Source: DATBLE01 sp963808815
GTDB lineage: Bacteria > Actinomycetota > Thermoleophilia > Gaiellales > Gaiellaceae
Assembly: GCA_963808815.1 (NCBI GenBank)
Contig: CAWEGI010000018.1
Coordinates: forward strand, 9,003 to 73,002
Direction of reading: 5' to 3'
DNA: 64,000 bases
Positions within the stretch are counted from its first letter, which is position 1, and each line of letters begins with the position of its first letter. Below, piece by piece: positions 42,787 to 54,599 of this stretch. A program made the translations under genes and the position numbers. Under the pieces are notes generated by a model, which made no database searches, was not told the DNA's origin, and saw only the letters and a program-made list of their open reading frames with translations.

Positions 42787-45176
42787 CGAGCTCGCGGCGG
42801 TAGCGAGCGAGCTTTTCCCGCTCCGCATCGACGACCTCGGCGGGCGCGTTCTGCACGAAACGCTCGTTGGCGAGCATCTTCTCGGCCCGGGCGATCTCGC
42901 CGTGAAGCCGCTCGCGCTCGGCGTCGACGTTGCCGTTCGCCTTCTGCCGCTCGGGCTTGACGACGACCTCGAAGATGCGCTTCTCGTCGCCGGAGAGCGG
43001 GACGAGCACGCCGCTGCGCCTGAACGTGGCGGCGGCGGACTGGACGGCGTCGAGCGCACCCGCCTCGGCTTCGTCGCCGGCCTCCGGCCAGGCCGCGACG
43101 ATCAAGCGTGACGTGCGGGCCGGCAGGTTCGTCCAGATCTCTTCCGTCACGTGGGGCATGGCCGGGTGGAGCAGCTTCAGCAGGCGTTCCAGCGCTGCGA
43201 GCGCCGTCGCCCGCGCGTCGGCGTCGCCGCCGTACAGCCGCGGCTTGATCGCCTCCGCGTACCAGTCGCAGAAGTCGTCGAAGGTCAGGTGGTACAGCTC
43301 GTCGACGAGGTGGGAGAAGTCGAATGCGGCAAGGTACCCCTCGATCTGTCTCTGGGATTGCGAGAGGCGGGCGAGAATCCACCGTTCTTCGAGCGAAGTC
43401 GGTCGCTCCTCCACCTCGTCGCCTGCTGCGGACAGCAGCAGGCGACTCGCGGACCAGAGCTTCTGCGCGAGCTTCCGGCCTTCCTCGATGGCGCCCTCCG
43501 AGAAGGTCACGTCTTGCGACGAGGCCATCTTCATGAGCCCGTAACGAGTGGCGTCCGCACCGTACCCCTCGATCAGGGCGAGCGGGTTCATCCCCGTGCC
43601 CAGGCTCTTCGACATCCGGCCGCCGGTCGGCGCGTGGACCAGCGAGTGGATGACGACGTCCGAGAACGGCACGTCGCCCATCAGCTCGAGCCCGGAGAAG
43701 ATCATCCGGTTCTCCCAGAGACGGATGATGTCGCGGGCGGTCGTGTTCAGATCGCCGGGGTAGAACGTGCGCAGGTCTTCGGTGTCGTCGGGCCAGCCGA
43801 GCGTGGCGAAGGGCCAGAGCGCCGACGAGAACCACGTGTCGAGCACGTCCTCGCTCCGCGTCAGCTCGGCGGAACCGCACTCGGCGCACGCGGAAGGCGC
43901 CTCCTCGGCGCAGGTCCAGTGGCCGTCGGGGCACTGCCAGAGCGGTAGCTGGTGCCCCCACCAGATCTGCCGGGAGATGTTCCAGTCGGGCGCCTCCTCG
44001 AGCGACGAGATCGCGAAGCGGTGCTGCGACTCGGGATGGAAGCGGACGCGGCCGGAGCGCAGCGCCTCCAGCGCCGGCCGCTTGAGCCCCTCCATCGAGC
44101 ACCACCACTGCGGCGAGATCAGCGGCTCGATCCTCGTCTTGCAGCGGTCGCAGAGCGCGACCGTGTGCCGGTACGACTCGCGCTTGTCCAGCTGGTCGCG
44201 CTCGCGCAGCCAGGCGAGGATCCGCTCCTCCGCCTCGTCCTGGGTCAGGCCGTCGAGCCCGCCCGACTCGGCATTCATCCGGCCGTCCGGTCCGATCACG
44301 GTCAGCTCCGGCAGGTCGTGGTCTCGGCCGATCTCGTAGTCCTTGGCGTCGTGGCCGGGCGTCACCTTCAAGGCGCCGGTGCCGAAGTCGAGCTCGACGC
44401 GTTCGTCGGCGACCACCGGCACGCGGCGCTCGACCCAGGGCACGACCACCTCGCGCCCGACCAGCTCGCGGTAGCGCTCGTCGTCGGGATGGACGGCCAC
44501 CGCGACGTCGGCGGGGATCGTCGCCACCCTCGCGGTGGCGATCGTGATGTGCCCATCTCCCTCGGCCAGCGGATAGCGAACGTAGGTGAGCGCGTCGTCG
44601 ACGTCCTCGTGCGCGAGCTCGAGGTCGGACAGCGAGGTCAGATGAAACGGGCACCAGTTGACGATCCGGTTGGCGCGGTAGATCCACCCCTTCTCCCACA
44701 GGTGGACGAAGAAGCGCATCACCGCCCGGACGTACGCCTCGTCCATCGTGAACCGCTCGCGGCGGTAGTCGAGCGAGGCGCCGATCCGCCGGAACTGGAA
44801 CATGATCTTGCCGCCGTACTCGCGGAGCCAGGCCCAGACGAGTTCGACGAATGCCTCGCGGCCCAGATCCTGGCGCGACTTCCCGTCCGCCGCGAGGTGC
44901 TTCTCGACGGCGTTCTGCGTGGAGATGCCGGCGTGGTCGTACCCGGGCTGGAACAGGACGTTGAACCCCTGCATCCTGCGCGTCCGGACGATCGTGTCGG
45001 CGAGTGAGAGCTGGAGCGCGTGGCCGAGGTGCAGGTCTCCGGTCACGTTCGGCGGCGGGTGCGCGATCGCGAAGCTCTCGGCGGCTCGGATCCGGGTCGG
45101 CCTCGTACAGGCCTTCCTCCTCCCAGGTGCGCTGCCAGCGTTCCTCGACGCCTTCTGGGCTGTACAGCGACTCCAT
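42770..45176 (-). CDS. valS: Valyl-tRNA synthetase (one frameshift near the 5' end)
   Basis: Class I aminoacyl-tRNA synthetase of about 802 residues. The N-terminus MESLYSPEGVEERWQRTWEE is in one frame and continues, after a shift near 45078-45092, as AESFAIAHPPPNVTGDLHLG, which contains the HIGH-type motif. The KMSKS-type motif is GGRMSKSLGTG. The editing domain and a C-terminal coiled coil (ERERLHGEIARAEKMLANER) are present. The short size matches compact bacterial ValS forms. A net extra base in a gcggctcgga run explains the break; a real frameshift would be lethal unless another copy exists. Confidence 0.92.
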
Positions 45177-45215
45177 GCGCCCATTCTACGGAGCGCTGTC
45201 GTCCGCCCTTCGGGG

Positions 45216-45243
45216 TTTACTTGGATCCGAAAATGTGGATAAT
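45216..45243 (+). promoter_or_regulatory. Candidate promoter of aceA
   Basis: TTTACT (45216-45221) and GATAAT (45238-45243) are spaced by 16 bases and resemble -35 and -10 elements. They stand out in this GC-rich genome. Operator-like GGATCC sites overlap both elements. Confidence 0.5.
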
Positions 45244-45304
45244 GGGATCCAATATGACCGGCTATCAGCGCATCAGCCGCTATTTTCGCCGTTCTAGGAT
45301 CCGA
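45221..45304. promoter_or_regulatory. Three operator-like TNGGATCCNA sites upstream of aceA
   Basis: TTGGATCCGA (45221-45230), TGGGATCCAA (45243-45252) and TAGGATCCGA (45295-45304) share a palindromic GGATCC core with flanking T and A. Sites 1 and 2 overlap the candidate promoter; centre spacings are 22 and 52 bases. The GntR/FCD regulator encoded two genes downstream is the obvious candidate binder, by inference. Confidence 0.55.
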
Positions 45305-45417
45305 AATCGATCGCGTTCGTATCCTAGCCAGGGCGCAGTTCCAACCGCCTCGCTCGCAGAGTGCACCTGTCCCGAGTTCTGCGAGCGCGACCACGACAAC
45401 GAGTAGAGAGGAGCCGC

Positions 45418-46674
<1,257 letters not shown>

Positions 46675-46685
46675 GAGGAGACGTG

Positions 46686-46925
46686 ATGTCGACCGTTGAG
46701 CTGACCAGGGAATCCGACGGCCCCGGGCTGGTCGCCGCGCTCGCCGAGCAGGGCCTGACCGCCGAGGTCGTCGACGACCAGGAACACCTCGCCGTCCAGG
46801 TCGAGGACTGCGACGAGGAAGCGCTCGCCCACGCCATCGAGGGCTGGCTCGGCGAGCGGAGGCTGCCGTTCGTCCCGGTGCGGATCGACGACTGCACCTA
46901 CGCGGTCGCGCCGCCTGCCGGCTGA
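46686..46925 (+). CDS. Small hypothetical protein downstream of aceA
   Basis: A 79-residue acidic protein (MSTVELTRESDGPGLVAALA to IDDCTYAVAPPAG) with an alpha/beta pattern. A GAGGAG Shine-Dalgarno precedes the ATG; a GTG one codon earlier is possible. Only 11 bases separate it from aceA, so it is co-transcribed. No family recognised. Confidence 0.7.
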   Translation: MSTVELTRESDGPGLVAALAEQGLTAEVVDDQEHLAVQVEDCDEEALAHAIEGWLGERRLPFVPVRIDDCTYAVAPPAG

Positions 46926-46944
46926 TCGTCCTACACTGACCGGC

Positions 46945-47667
46945 ATGGCAACGGTCGGCACGAAGGCCGACGACCTCGCGCTGGCACTCGAGGAGGCGAT
47001 CGTCTCCGGCGAGATCGCGCCGGGGACGGTCCTGCGCCAGGAGCAGCTCTCCGAGCAGTACCGGGTCTCGCGCACTCCGGTTCGGGAGGCGCTACGACGT
47101 CTCGCTGCGCTCGGGCTCGTCTCGTTCGTCCCGAACCGCGGCGTACGGGTGCGGACGCTCTCCCGCGAGGAACTGCGCGAGGCGTTTCTCGTCCGGGCCG
47201 AGCTCGAGAGCCTCGCCACCGAGCTTGCCACGCCGCGGATCACCGCCGAGGGGCTGGCGGCGCTCGACGAGGCGGAGAAGCGCTTCGCGAAGCTGACGCT
47301 CGAGCTACGGCGCCGTTCGCGCGAGGGCACCCAGGACGGTGCGCTCGTGGCGAGCTGGGTCTCGGCCAACCACGCCTTCCACGACGTGATCTACGCTGCC
47401 GCCGACGCGCCGTTCGTCGAGCGGCTCGCGAAGAGCGCACGGCGCAGCTTCTTCTCGCACGTCGTCTGGGCCGCGGGCCTCGACATCGACCACCTGTACG
47501 AGCAGAACGATGCCCAGCACCGCGCGATCCGCGAGGCGATCGCGGCCCGCAGCGCCCAGGGCGCCCGCTTGCTCGCCCGCGAGCACGTCCTCTCGTCGGG
47601 CCGCATGCTGGAGACGATCCTCGATCAGGTGCAGGACCGGCAGGCGGCGGAGCTCAGAAGCGCCTGA
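46945..47667 (+). CDS. GntR-family transcriptional regulator (FCD subfamily)
   Basis: A 240-residue repressor/activator. The N-terminal winged helix (residues about 8-75) has the GntR signature VLRQEQLSEQYRVSRTPVRE ALRRLAALGLV split across the helix-turn-helix, and the all-helical FCD domain fills the remainder, with metal/acid-binding residues in SANHAFHDVIYAA and HRAIREAIAARS. Probably regulates the aceA unit in which it lies, through the GGATCC sites upstream; ligand could be an organic acid. Confidence 0.9.
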   Translation: MATVGTKADDLALALEEAIVSGEIAPGTVLRQEQLSEQYRVSRTPVREALRRLAALGLVSFVPNRGVRVRTLSREELREAFLVRAELESLATELATPRITAEGLAALDEAEKRFAKLTLELRRRSREGTQDGALVASWVSANHAFHDVIYAAADAPFVERLAKSARRSFFSHVVWAAGLDIDHLYEQNDAQHRAIREAIAARSAQGARLLAREHVLSSGRMLETILDQVQDRQAAELRSA

Positions 47668-47717
47668 CGCGCGCCTCCAAGAGCACTGCCGGGCTGAAGC
47701 CTGAACCTCTGTGTCGC

Positions 47718-48141
47718 TCAGCGGTACTGGCGCGAGACCATCTCGGCGACGCAGACGGGCTTCTCCTCGCCCTCGCGCTCGACCGTGCCTTTCGTCACCA
47801 CCTGGACGCCGCCCTCGACCTCGCTCACCTCGAGGAGCTCGAAGTGCGCGCGGATGCGGCTCCCGACCGGAACCGGCGCTGGGAAGCGGACCTTGTTGAC
47901 CCCGTAGTTGATCCCCATCCGGAACTCGCCGCGCTCAGGCCGCACCTCGTACTGGAACTTGACCAGCAGCGAGAGCGTGAGGAACCCGTGCGCGATCGTC
48001 GTCCCGAAGGGGCCTTGCGCGGCCTTCTCGGGGTCGACGTGAATCCACTGGTCGTCGCCGGTCGCCTCCGCGAACCGGTCGATGCGCTCCTGGGTCGACC
48101 TCCAGCCACTCGCTGGGCCCGTAGGTGTCGCCCACCTTCAC
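47718..48141 (-). CDS. MaoC-like (R)-enoyl-CoA hydratase (one frameshift)
   Basis: About 141 residues forming a single hotdog MaoC domain. Start VKVGDTYGPSEWLEV; after a shift near 48090-48102 the frame continues TQERIDRFAEATGDDQWIHV, then PFGTTIAHGFLTLSLLVKFQ, the hydratase-2 motif with catalytic Asp and His. It ends EKPVCVAEMVSRQYR. A net extra base explains the break. Likely hydrates trans-2-enoyl-CoA in fatty-acid or PHA-type metabolism. Confidence 0.85.
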
Positions 48142-48198
48142 GCCGCGGACCCTACTTCACTTCGCCGCCGCGCCTGCGCCCGACCTGTAGTGGAGCGT

Positions 48199-49482
<1,284 letters not shown>

Positions 49483-49526
49483 GATCTTCTTGTACCTCGA
49501 TTTCCCTTTCTCGCCTAGCCCTCGAC

Positions 49527-50111
49527 TCAGCGGTGCTCGATCACCTGGTCGATGAGCCCGTATTCCTTCGCCTCCTCGGAGCTCATGAAGTAGTCACGTT
49601 CCATGTCCTTCGAGACCTTCTCGAGCGGCTGGTCGGTGTGGTTGGACATGATCTCTTCCATCTTCCGCTTCAGGGCGATCGTCTCCCGGGCATGGATCTC
49701 GATGTCGGTGGCCTGCCCCTGGAACCCGCCCCAGACTTGGTGGATCAGGATCTTGGCATTCGGCAGCGCCATGCGCTTTCCCTTCGTGCCGCCCGCGAGC
49801 AGGAGCGCGCCCATGCTCATCGCGATCCCGACGCAGATCGTCTGCACATCCGGCTTGATGAACTGCATCGTGTCGTAGATCGCCAGCCCCGAGTAGACCG
49901 ACCCGCCCGGTGAGTTGATGTAGATCGAGATGTCCTTGTCGGGATCCTCGGACTCGAGGTGCAGGAGCTGGGCGACGATCAGGTTGGCGATCTGGTCGTC
50001 GATCGGCGTTCCGAGGAAGATGATGCGTTCGTTCAGCAGGCGCGAGTAGATGTCGAACGCGCGCTCGCCGCGCGAGGTCTGCTCGATCACCATCGGGATC
50101 AACGGGCTCAT
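49527..50111 (-). CDS. clpP: ATP-dependent Clp protease proteolytic subunit
   Basis: A 194-residue serine peptidase. The catalytic Ser is in ICVGIAMSMGALLLAGGTKG, the His in LPNAKILIHQVWGG and the Asp follows near the KDMERDYFMSS segment. The N-terminal MVIEQTSRGERAFDIYSRLL is canonical. Only one clpP gene is in the window; actinobacteria often carry two or more. Starts one base into the tig stop codon. Confidence 0.96.
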   Translation of the reverse strand: MSPLIPMVIEQTSRGERAFDIYSRLLNERIIFLGTPIDDQIANLIVAQLLHLESEDPDKDISIYINSPGGSVYSGLAIYDTMQFIKPDVQTICVGIAMSMGALLLAGGTKGKRMALPNAKILIHQVWGGFQGQATDIEIHARETIALKRKMEEIMSNHTDQPLEKVSKDMERDYFMSSEEAKEYGLIDQVIEHR

Positions 50112-51469
50112 CAGGCAGGCTCCTTGCTTCCGGGGGTCCACAGCTTCGTTTCGGGAGCAGCTGCTCCTTTGTCGGGCGTCCACAGCTTCTCGCGGGCGCG
50201 GGCAAGGTCGAGCGGGATCCGTTCGACCTCGGCGACGACGAGATCCAGCGCCTTGCGCATCCGCAGATCCTCGCGGAGGAGCTCGTGGCGTCCGCTCGCG
50301 AACAGCTGCTCGACGACCTCGTCCGCCTCGCCTCCCTCGGCCTCCGCGTTCTCGCGGACGAACTCGCGCAACTCGTCGTCGGTGACCTCGAGGCCTGCCT
50401 TGTCGGCGACCGCCTCCAGCGCGAGCTCGCGCGCAACCGAGCGGGCCGCCTCGGCGCGCAGGCGCTCCTCGAGCTGCTCGGGGGTCTGGTTGGACACCGT
50501 CAGATAGGTCTCCGGCGAGATGCCGCGGCGCTCGAGCGACTGAACGAGACCCGCGAGGAGCTCGCGGGTGCGCGCCTCGACCAGTGGGGCGGAAGGCTCG
50601 ATGTTCGATGCGTCGACGAGGGCGTCGGCCGCGGCCGCCCGGAACTGCGTCTCGGCCTCCTCCTCGACCTGCTCGCCGATGCGCTGCTCGAGGTCCGCGC
50701 GCAGCTCGGCCAGCGTGTCGAACTCGCTCGCCGAGCGCGCGAGCTCGTCGTCGACCGGCGGGAGGATCTTCTCCTTTACCTCCTTGAGCGCGATCTCGAC
50801 GGTGCCCTTCTGGCCATCTGCGAGTTCGAATTCGACCTGCTTGGACTCGCCCGCCGACATCCCGAGGATCCCCTCCTCGATCTCCTCGAGCACGCGGCCG
50901 GCGCCGACCTCCACGACGTAGTCACGCTGCGCCTCGCCGCCGGGCTGGACCAGGTCGACGACCACGGTGTCCGCGGCCTGGGCAGGCTTGTCGGCGGGCG
51001 CCAGCTCGGCGACTGCGAAGCGCAGCGCCTCGATCTGCTGGTCGACGACCTCGGGCGGGACGTCCGCGCCCGCGTAGGGAACCTCGAGCCCCTTCCAGTC
51101 GGCGACCTCGATCGTCGGCTGGACGTCCACGGTGGCCGTGAAGCTGAAGTCCTCGTCCGGTGTGTCCGGCAGCTCGTAGGCGTATTCCGGACGGGCAACG
51201 GGCCGAATCCGCGTCCCGACGAGCGCGTTGCGATACCAGCCCTCGATGTGGCTCTCGACCGCCTCCGAGTACAGCCGCTCTTTGCCGATGCGCGAGAGCA
51301 GCACCGGCATAGGCACCTTCCCCTTGCGGAAGCCGGGGATCTTCACGGACGTGGAGAGATCGGAAGCCGCGTGCTCGACCGCGTGCTGCACGTCGTGGGC
51401 CGGGACGTCGACCGTCAGGCGGACTTTGTTCTCGGGCAACTCCTCGACGCGAGCGGACATCGGGGCCAT
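50111..51469 (-). CDS. tig: Trigger factor
   Basis: A 452-residue ribosome-bound chaperone with peptidyl-prolyl isomerase activity. The N-terminal ribosome-binding signature is KIPGFRKGKVPMPVLLSRIG near residue 42, the FKBP-like domain includes DTVVVDLVQPGGEAQRDY, and the C-terminal arms are helical. The tail ends with two near-repeats, EKLWTPDKG and TKLWTPGSK, unusual for the family. Start could be the second Met (MSARVEELPENK). Confidence 0.95.
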   Translation of the reverse strand: MAPMSARVEELPENKVRLTVDVPAHDVQHAVEHAASDLSTSVKIPGFRKGKVPMPVLLSRIGKERLYSEAVESHIEGWYRNALVGTRIRPVARPEYAYELPDTPDEDFSFTATVDVQPTIEVADWKGLEVPYAGADVPPEVVDQQIEALRFAVAELAPADKPAQAADTVVVDLVQPGGEAQRDYVVEVGAGRVLEEIEEGILGMSAGESKQVEFELADGQKGTVEIALKEVKEKILPPVDDELARSASEFDTLAELRADLEQRIGEQVEEEAETQFRAAAADALVDASNIEPSAPLVEARTRELLAGLVQSLERRGISPETYLTVSNQTPEQLEERLRAEAARSVARELALEAVADKAGLEVTDDELREFVRENAEAEGGEADEVVEQLFASGRHELLREDLRMRKALDLVVAEVERIPLDLARAREKLWTPDKGAAAPETKLWTPGSKEPA

Positions 51470-51616
51470 CGTAGCCGCGAGCCGCGGCTACGCCGCGCAG
51501 CTCGCTCGCACGGGGAAACAGCCGGTTTCCCCCGTGACCCCCTTCCCGAACTGCGCTCGTACCTCAGCGGCGGCCCTTGGCCGCGCCCGCCATTTCGGTC
51601 GCGGCCGCGAGGTCTA

Positions 51617-51700
51617 TGCGGGCGGAGGGACTCGAACCCCCAAGAGCCGAAGCTCACCAGGTCCTAAGCCTGGCGCGGTTGCCAGTTTCGCCACGCCCGC
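51617..51700 (-). tRNA. tRNA-Leu (anticodon TAG)
   Basis: An 84-base class II tRNA on the minus strand: acceptor GCGGGCG pairs with CGCCCGC, anticodon stem CCAGG/CCTGG with loop CTTAGGA giving TAG, a long variable arm (TGAGCTTCGGCTCTTG) and T arm GGGGGTTCGAGTCCCTC. No CCA encoded. Confidence 0.95.
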
Positions 51701-51721
51701 GACACCGCAAGGATAGAGCCG

Positions 51722-51827
51722 GTTGCCGCCGCAGCCGACATGGGCGGCTGCGGCCCGCTGCGGCTCTCGGCCGGCCTCGCAGTTCAACCGCGAAAAGTCG
51801 TCGGGCGCGAAGCGCCCGGACTTTTCG
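51722..51827. repeat. Two adjacent strong hairpins downstream of the unknown secreted-protein gene
   Basis: CCGCAGCC/GGCTGCGG arms form one hairpin near 51727-51753. A second, at 51791-51827, pairs CGAAAAGTC with GACTTTTCG and CGGGCGC with GCGCCCG around a GAA loop, with a two-base bulge. They lie in the 239-base gap between tRNA-Leu and the gene at 51940 and may be terminators; no gene is seen in the gap. Confidence 0.55.
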
Positions 51828-51939
51828 ACGAAGAGGAAGGGGTGACGCTGGACGCCCGGTGCTCGACAATTCCCCCATGATCGAGCCCCGGTTGTTCCCG
51901 GGAGAGGGAGGTTGAGGTGCGCCACCCCTTCGCTGGTCC

Positions 51940-52626
51940 CTAGTTTGGCCGTTCGGGAAGATTTCTAAACACGCGCTCCCGATCCGATTCCGCCCGTTCC
52001 CGGCGCACGCGTCGATCCTTGGCCCCATGGCCGACGATCACGACGATCGGCGTGACGACGACGAGGCCCAGGAGTACGCCCGCGACGATCAGCAGCCACG
52101 TGGCGGAGATGCGCCCCGACCTCGAGAATGCCTGGCCGGCCTGAGGCGCGAAGTCGGGCTGCGCGAGAATCCGCGAGTCGGATCCCGGGGCGGAGAACGT
52201 CGCGGCCGGTACGGCCGAGTCGACCAGCCACCGACCGCGGATCTTGCGCATCGCGATGTTGAACGAGACGGCGCCGAGCGGGGCGCCCTTCTTCAGGTGG
52301 ACGAGGAGGACGACGTCGGCGCGATCCTTCGTCGCCGAATCGATCGTCCAGCCGTGGAAGCTCGTCCCGATCACCGGGAACGGCGTCACCGGCAGGAAGC
52401 CCCGCTTCCACTCGCCCTTGTCACTTCCGAGCCGCATCGTCCTGGTTGCCAGCGGCCACGCGCGCACGGAGTCCCGGCGGCCGATCGCGGCCGGCACGAA
52501 GACGTCAAGCGTGCGGTCGATCCCGGCACGGTCGACCGGCGGGACGCTGGGCTTCCCCTTCGCGAACGCCGGCGGTGCGAACGATCCGAGCAGCAGGACG
52601 GCGAGAGCCACGGCGAGGCGGCGCAC
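51940..52626 (-). CDS. Secreted, membrane-anchored hypothetical protein
   Basis: A 228-residue protein with an N-terminal signal peptide (LAVALAVLLLGSFAPPAFA), a folded extracytoplasmic domain (GEWKRGFLPVTPFPVIGTSF, ADVVLLVHLKKGAPLGAVSF) and a C-terminal membrane helix (ATWLLIVAGVLLGLVVVTPI) followed by a basic Arg-rich cytoplasmic tail. The central part recalls lipoprotein-like domains that follow a DVFVPAAIGRRDSVRAWPLA segment, but I cannot name the family. Confidence 0.75.
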   Translation of the reverse strand: MRRLAVALAVLLLGSFAPPAFAKGKPSVPPVDRAGIDRTLDVFVPAAIGRRDSVRAWPLATRTMRLGSDKGEWKRGFLPVTPFPVIGTSFHGWTIDSATKDRADVVLLVHLKKGAPLGAVSFNIAMRKIRGRWLVDSAVPAATFSAPGSDSRILAQPDFAPQAGQAFSRSGRISATWLLIVAGVLLGLVVVTPIVVIVGHGAKDRRVRRERAESDRERVFRNLPERPN

Positions 52627-52691
52627 GCTTCGACACTAGCAAAACATCTTTGACGGTTACGAGGTCGCAGCGGGTCTACACTCACGCGCTG

Positions 52692-52808
52692 ATGGATCGC
52701 GCCCTCAGGCTGGTATTCCTCCTCGTCGTGCGCCCTGCAGGCGTGATCGTCCGGCGACGAGATCCGCTGCGGCTACGCCGGCCGGAGCACTCGAACTTTC
52801 ACGGCTAG
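52692..52808 (+). CDS. Short SxtJ-like membrane peptide coupled to the carbamoyltransferase
   Basis: A 38-residue frame, MDRALRLVFLLVVRPAGVIV then RRRDPLRLRRPEHSNFHG. Its stop and the next gene's GTG share a base (TAGTG). The pattern hydrophobic helix, PxG, DPLxR and a terminal aromatic/Asn region resembles the C-terminus of SxtJ-type membrane proteins that accompany carbamoyltransferases. That relationship is tentative. Confidence 0.55.
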   Translation: MDRALRLVFLLVVRPAGVIVRRRDPLRLRRPEHSNFHG

Positions 52809-54574
52809 TGGCCCGGATCCTCGGCGTCTCCTGCTTCTTCCACGACGCCGCCGCTGTCCTCGTGGACGACGGCGCGCTCGTCTGCGCGGCCGAGGAGGAG
52901 CGCTTCTCGCGCCGGAAGCACGACGCGTCGTTCCCCGCGCTGGCGATCGACTTCTGCCTGCGCACGGCCGCGGAGAGCGGCCGGCCGATCGACTACGTCG
53001 CCTTCTACGAGCAGCCGAGCACGAAGTTCCGGCGCGTCCTGACCACCGCGGCCGCGGTGGGCAAGCCTGCCGAGGACGCCTTCGTGCGCTCGATGCGGGC
53101 GTGGCGGACGGAGCGGCGTGGGATCCGCCCGCGGCTGAGCGCACTCGCGCGCGTCCCGGGGGAGCGTGTCCTCTTCACCGACCACCACGTCTCGCACGCC
53201 GCCAGCGCCTTCTTCCCCTCGCCCTTCGAATCGGCTGCCGTGATGACGATCGACGGCGTCGGCGAATGGTCGACGGCAACCGTCGGCCGGGCGAGCTCGA
53301 ACGACGGCGGGCATTCGCTCCAGATCGAGTCGGCCGTCGACTTCCCTCACTCACTCGGCCTCTTCTACTCCGCCCTCACCGACCTGCTCGGCTTCGAGGT
53401 GAACGAGGGCGAGTACAAGGTGATGGGAATGGCACCCTACGGGGAGCCGCGCTTCCTCCCAGAGCTCGAGCGGGTGCTCCACCTCTACGACGACGGCAGC
53501 TTCTGGCTAGACCTGTCCTACTTCTCGTTCCACTACTCGACCAGGCGGGCTTACTCCGACGAGCTGCTCGAGCTGCTCGGCGTCGAGCCGAGGCCTCGGA
53601 ACGAGCGCTTCTGGACGTCGGAGGATGCGGACGCCTCGCCGGCCGACCTCGCGCGGAGTCAGCGGTACGCCGACATCGCCGCGAGCGTCCAGGCGATCAC
53701 CGAACGGGCGGTGGTCAACCTCGCCCGCGAGGCGCAGCGGCGCGCGGGCTCGCCGAACCTCTGCTTCGCCGGCGGCGTCGCGCTGAACGTCCTCGCCAAC
53801 CGCCGGATCCTCGACGAGACACCCGTGGAACGTCTCTTCATCCCGCCTGCTCCGGGCGATTCGGGCGGCGCGCTGGGCGCGGCGTTGCACGTCGAGCACA
53901 TCATCCTCGGCAATCCCCGCCGGACGGAACTCGAACACGCCTACTGGGGCTCCGAGTACGGCGGCGAGGACGTCGACGCCGCCCTCCGCGACCGGCCCGG
54001 AGTCGCCTACTACCGGCTCGGCGACGAACGGGAGGTCATCGAGGCGACGGTGGAGGCGCTCGCCCGGGGCGACGTGGTCGGCTGGTTCCAGGGCCGCTTC
54101 GAGCTCGGCCCCCGGGCGCTCGGCGACCGCAGCATCATCGCCGACCCGCGCAGCGCGGCGATGAAGGAGCGCATCAACGAGAAGATCAAGTTCCGCGAGC
54201 CGTTCCGGCCGTTCGCGCCGGTCGCCACAGAGGCGGTCGCCGACTCGCTCGTACAGGAACCGCACACCGACCAGCCGCCTGCCCGGTTCATGCTCCTGAT
54301 CAACCGGCTCACGCCGGAGGCGGCCGCGGCGCTGCCTGCCGTGAGTCACTTCGGCACCGCGCGGCTCCAGACCATGCGCGAGGAGTGGAACCCGCGCTTC
54401 CACCGCCTGCTCACACGCTGGGGCGAGACGTCGGGGACGCCCGTGCTGCTCAACACGTCGTTCAACCTCCGCGGCGAGCCGATCGTGACGACGCCGCAAG
54501 ACGCCCTCTCGACCTTCGAGCGCAGCGGCCTCGACCTGCTCGTTCTGGGCGACGTTCTCGTCACCAAGACCTGA
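52808..54574 (+). CDS. NodU/CmcH-family carbamoyltransferase
   Basis: A 588-residue enzyme that transfers carbamoyl from carbamoyl phosphate to a hydroxyl of a sugar, antibiotic or polymer. The N-terminal half is the Kae1-like domain (ILGVSCFFHDAAAVLVDDG, metal-binding HHVSHAASAF, AVMTIDGVGEWSTA, CFAGGVALNVLANR); the C-terminal YrdC-like domain carries GWFQGRFELGPRALGDRSII and TPVLLNTSFNLRGEPIV. Complete and apparently active. GTG start. Acceptor unknown; the neighbouring SGNH protein suggests a glycan or small secreted molecule. Confidence 0.93.
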   Translation: MARILGVSCFFHDAAAVLVDDGALVCAAEEERFSRRKHDASFPALAIDFCLRTAAESGRPIDYVAFYEQPSTKFRRVLTTAAAVGKPAEDAFVRSMRAWRTERRGIRPRLSALARVPGERVLFTDHHVSHAASAFFPSPFESAAVMTIDGVGEWSTATVGRASSNDGGHSLQIESAVDFPHSLGLFYSALTDLLGFEVNEGEYKVMGMAPYGEPRFLPELERVLHLYDDGSFWLDLSYFSFHYSTRRAYSDELLELLGVEPRPRNERFWTSEDADASPADLARSQRYADIAASVQAITERAVVNLAREAQRRAGSPNLCFAGGVALNVLANRRILDETPVERLFIPPAPGDSGGALGAALHVEHIILGNPRRTELEHAYWGSEYGGEDVDAALRDRPGVAYYRLGDEREVIEATVEALARGDVVGWFQGRFELGPRALGDRSIIADPRSAAMKERINEKIKFREPFRPFAPVATEAVADSLVQEPHTDQPPARFMLLINRLTPEAAAALPAVSHFGTARLQTMREEWNPRFHRLLTRWGETSGTPVLLNTSFNLRGEPIVTTPQDALSTFERSGLDLLVLGDVLVTKT

Positions 54575-54599
54575 CCAGAGCCGGACGTAGACTGGGCGC

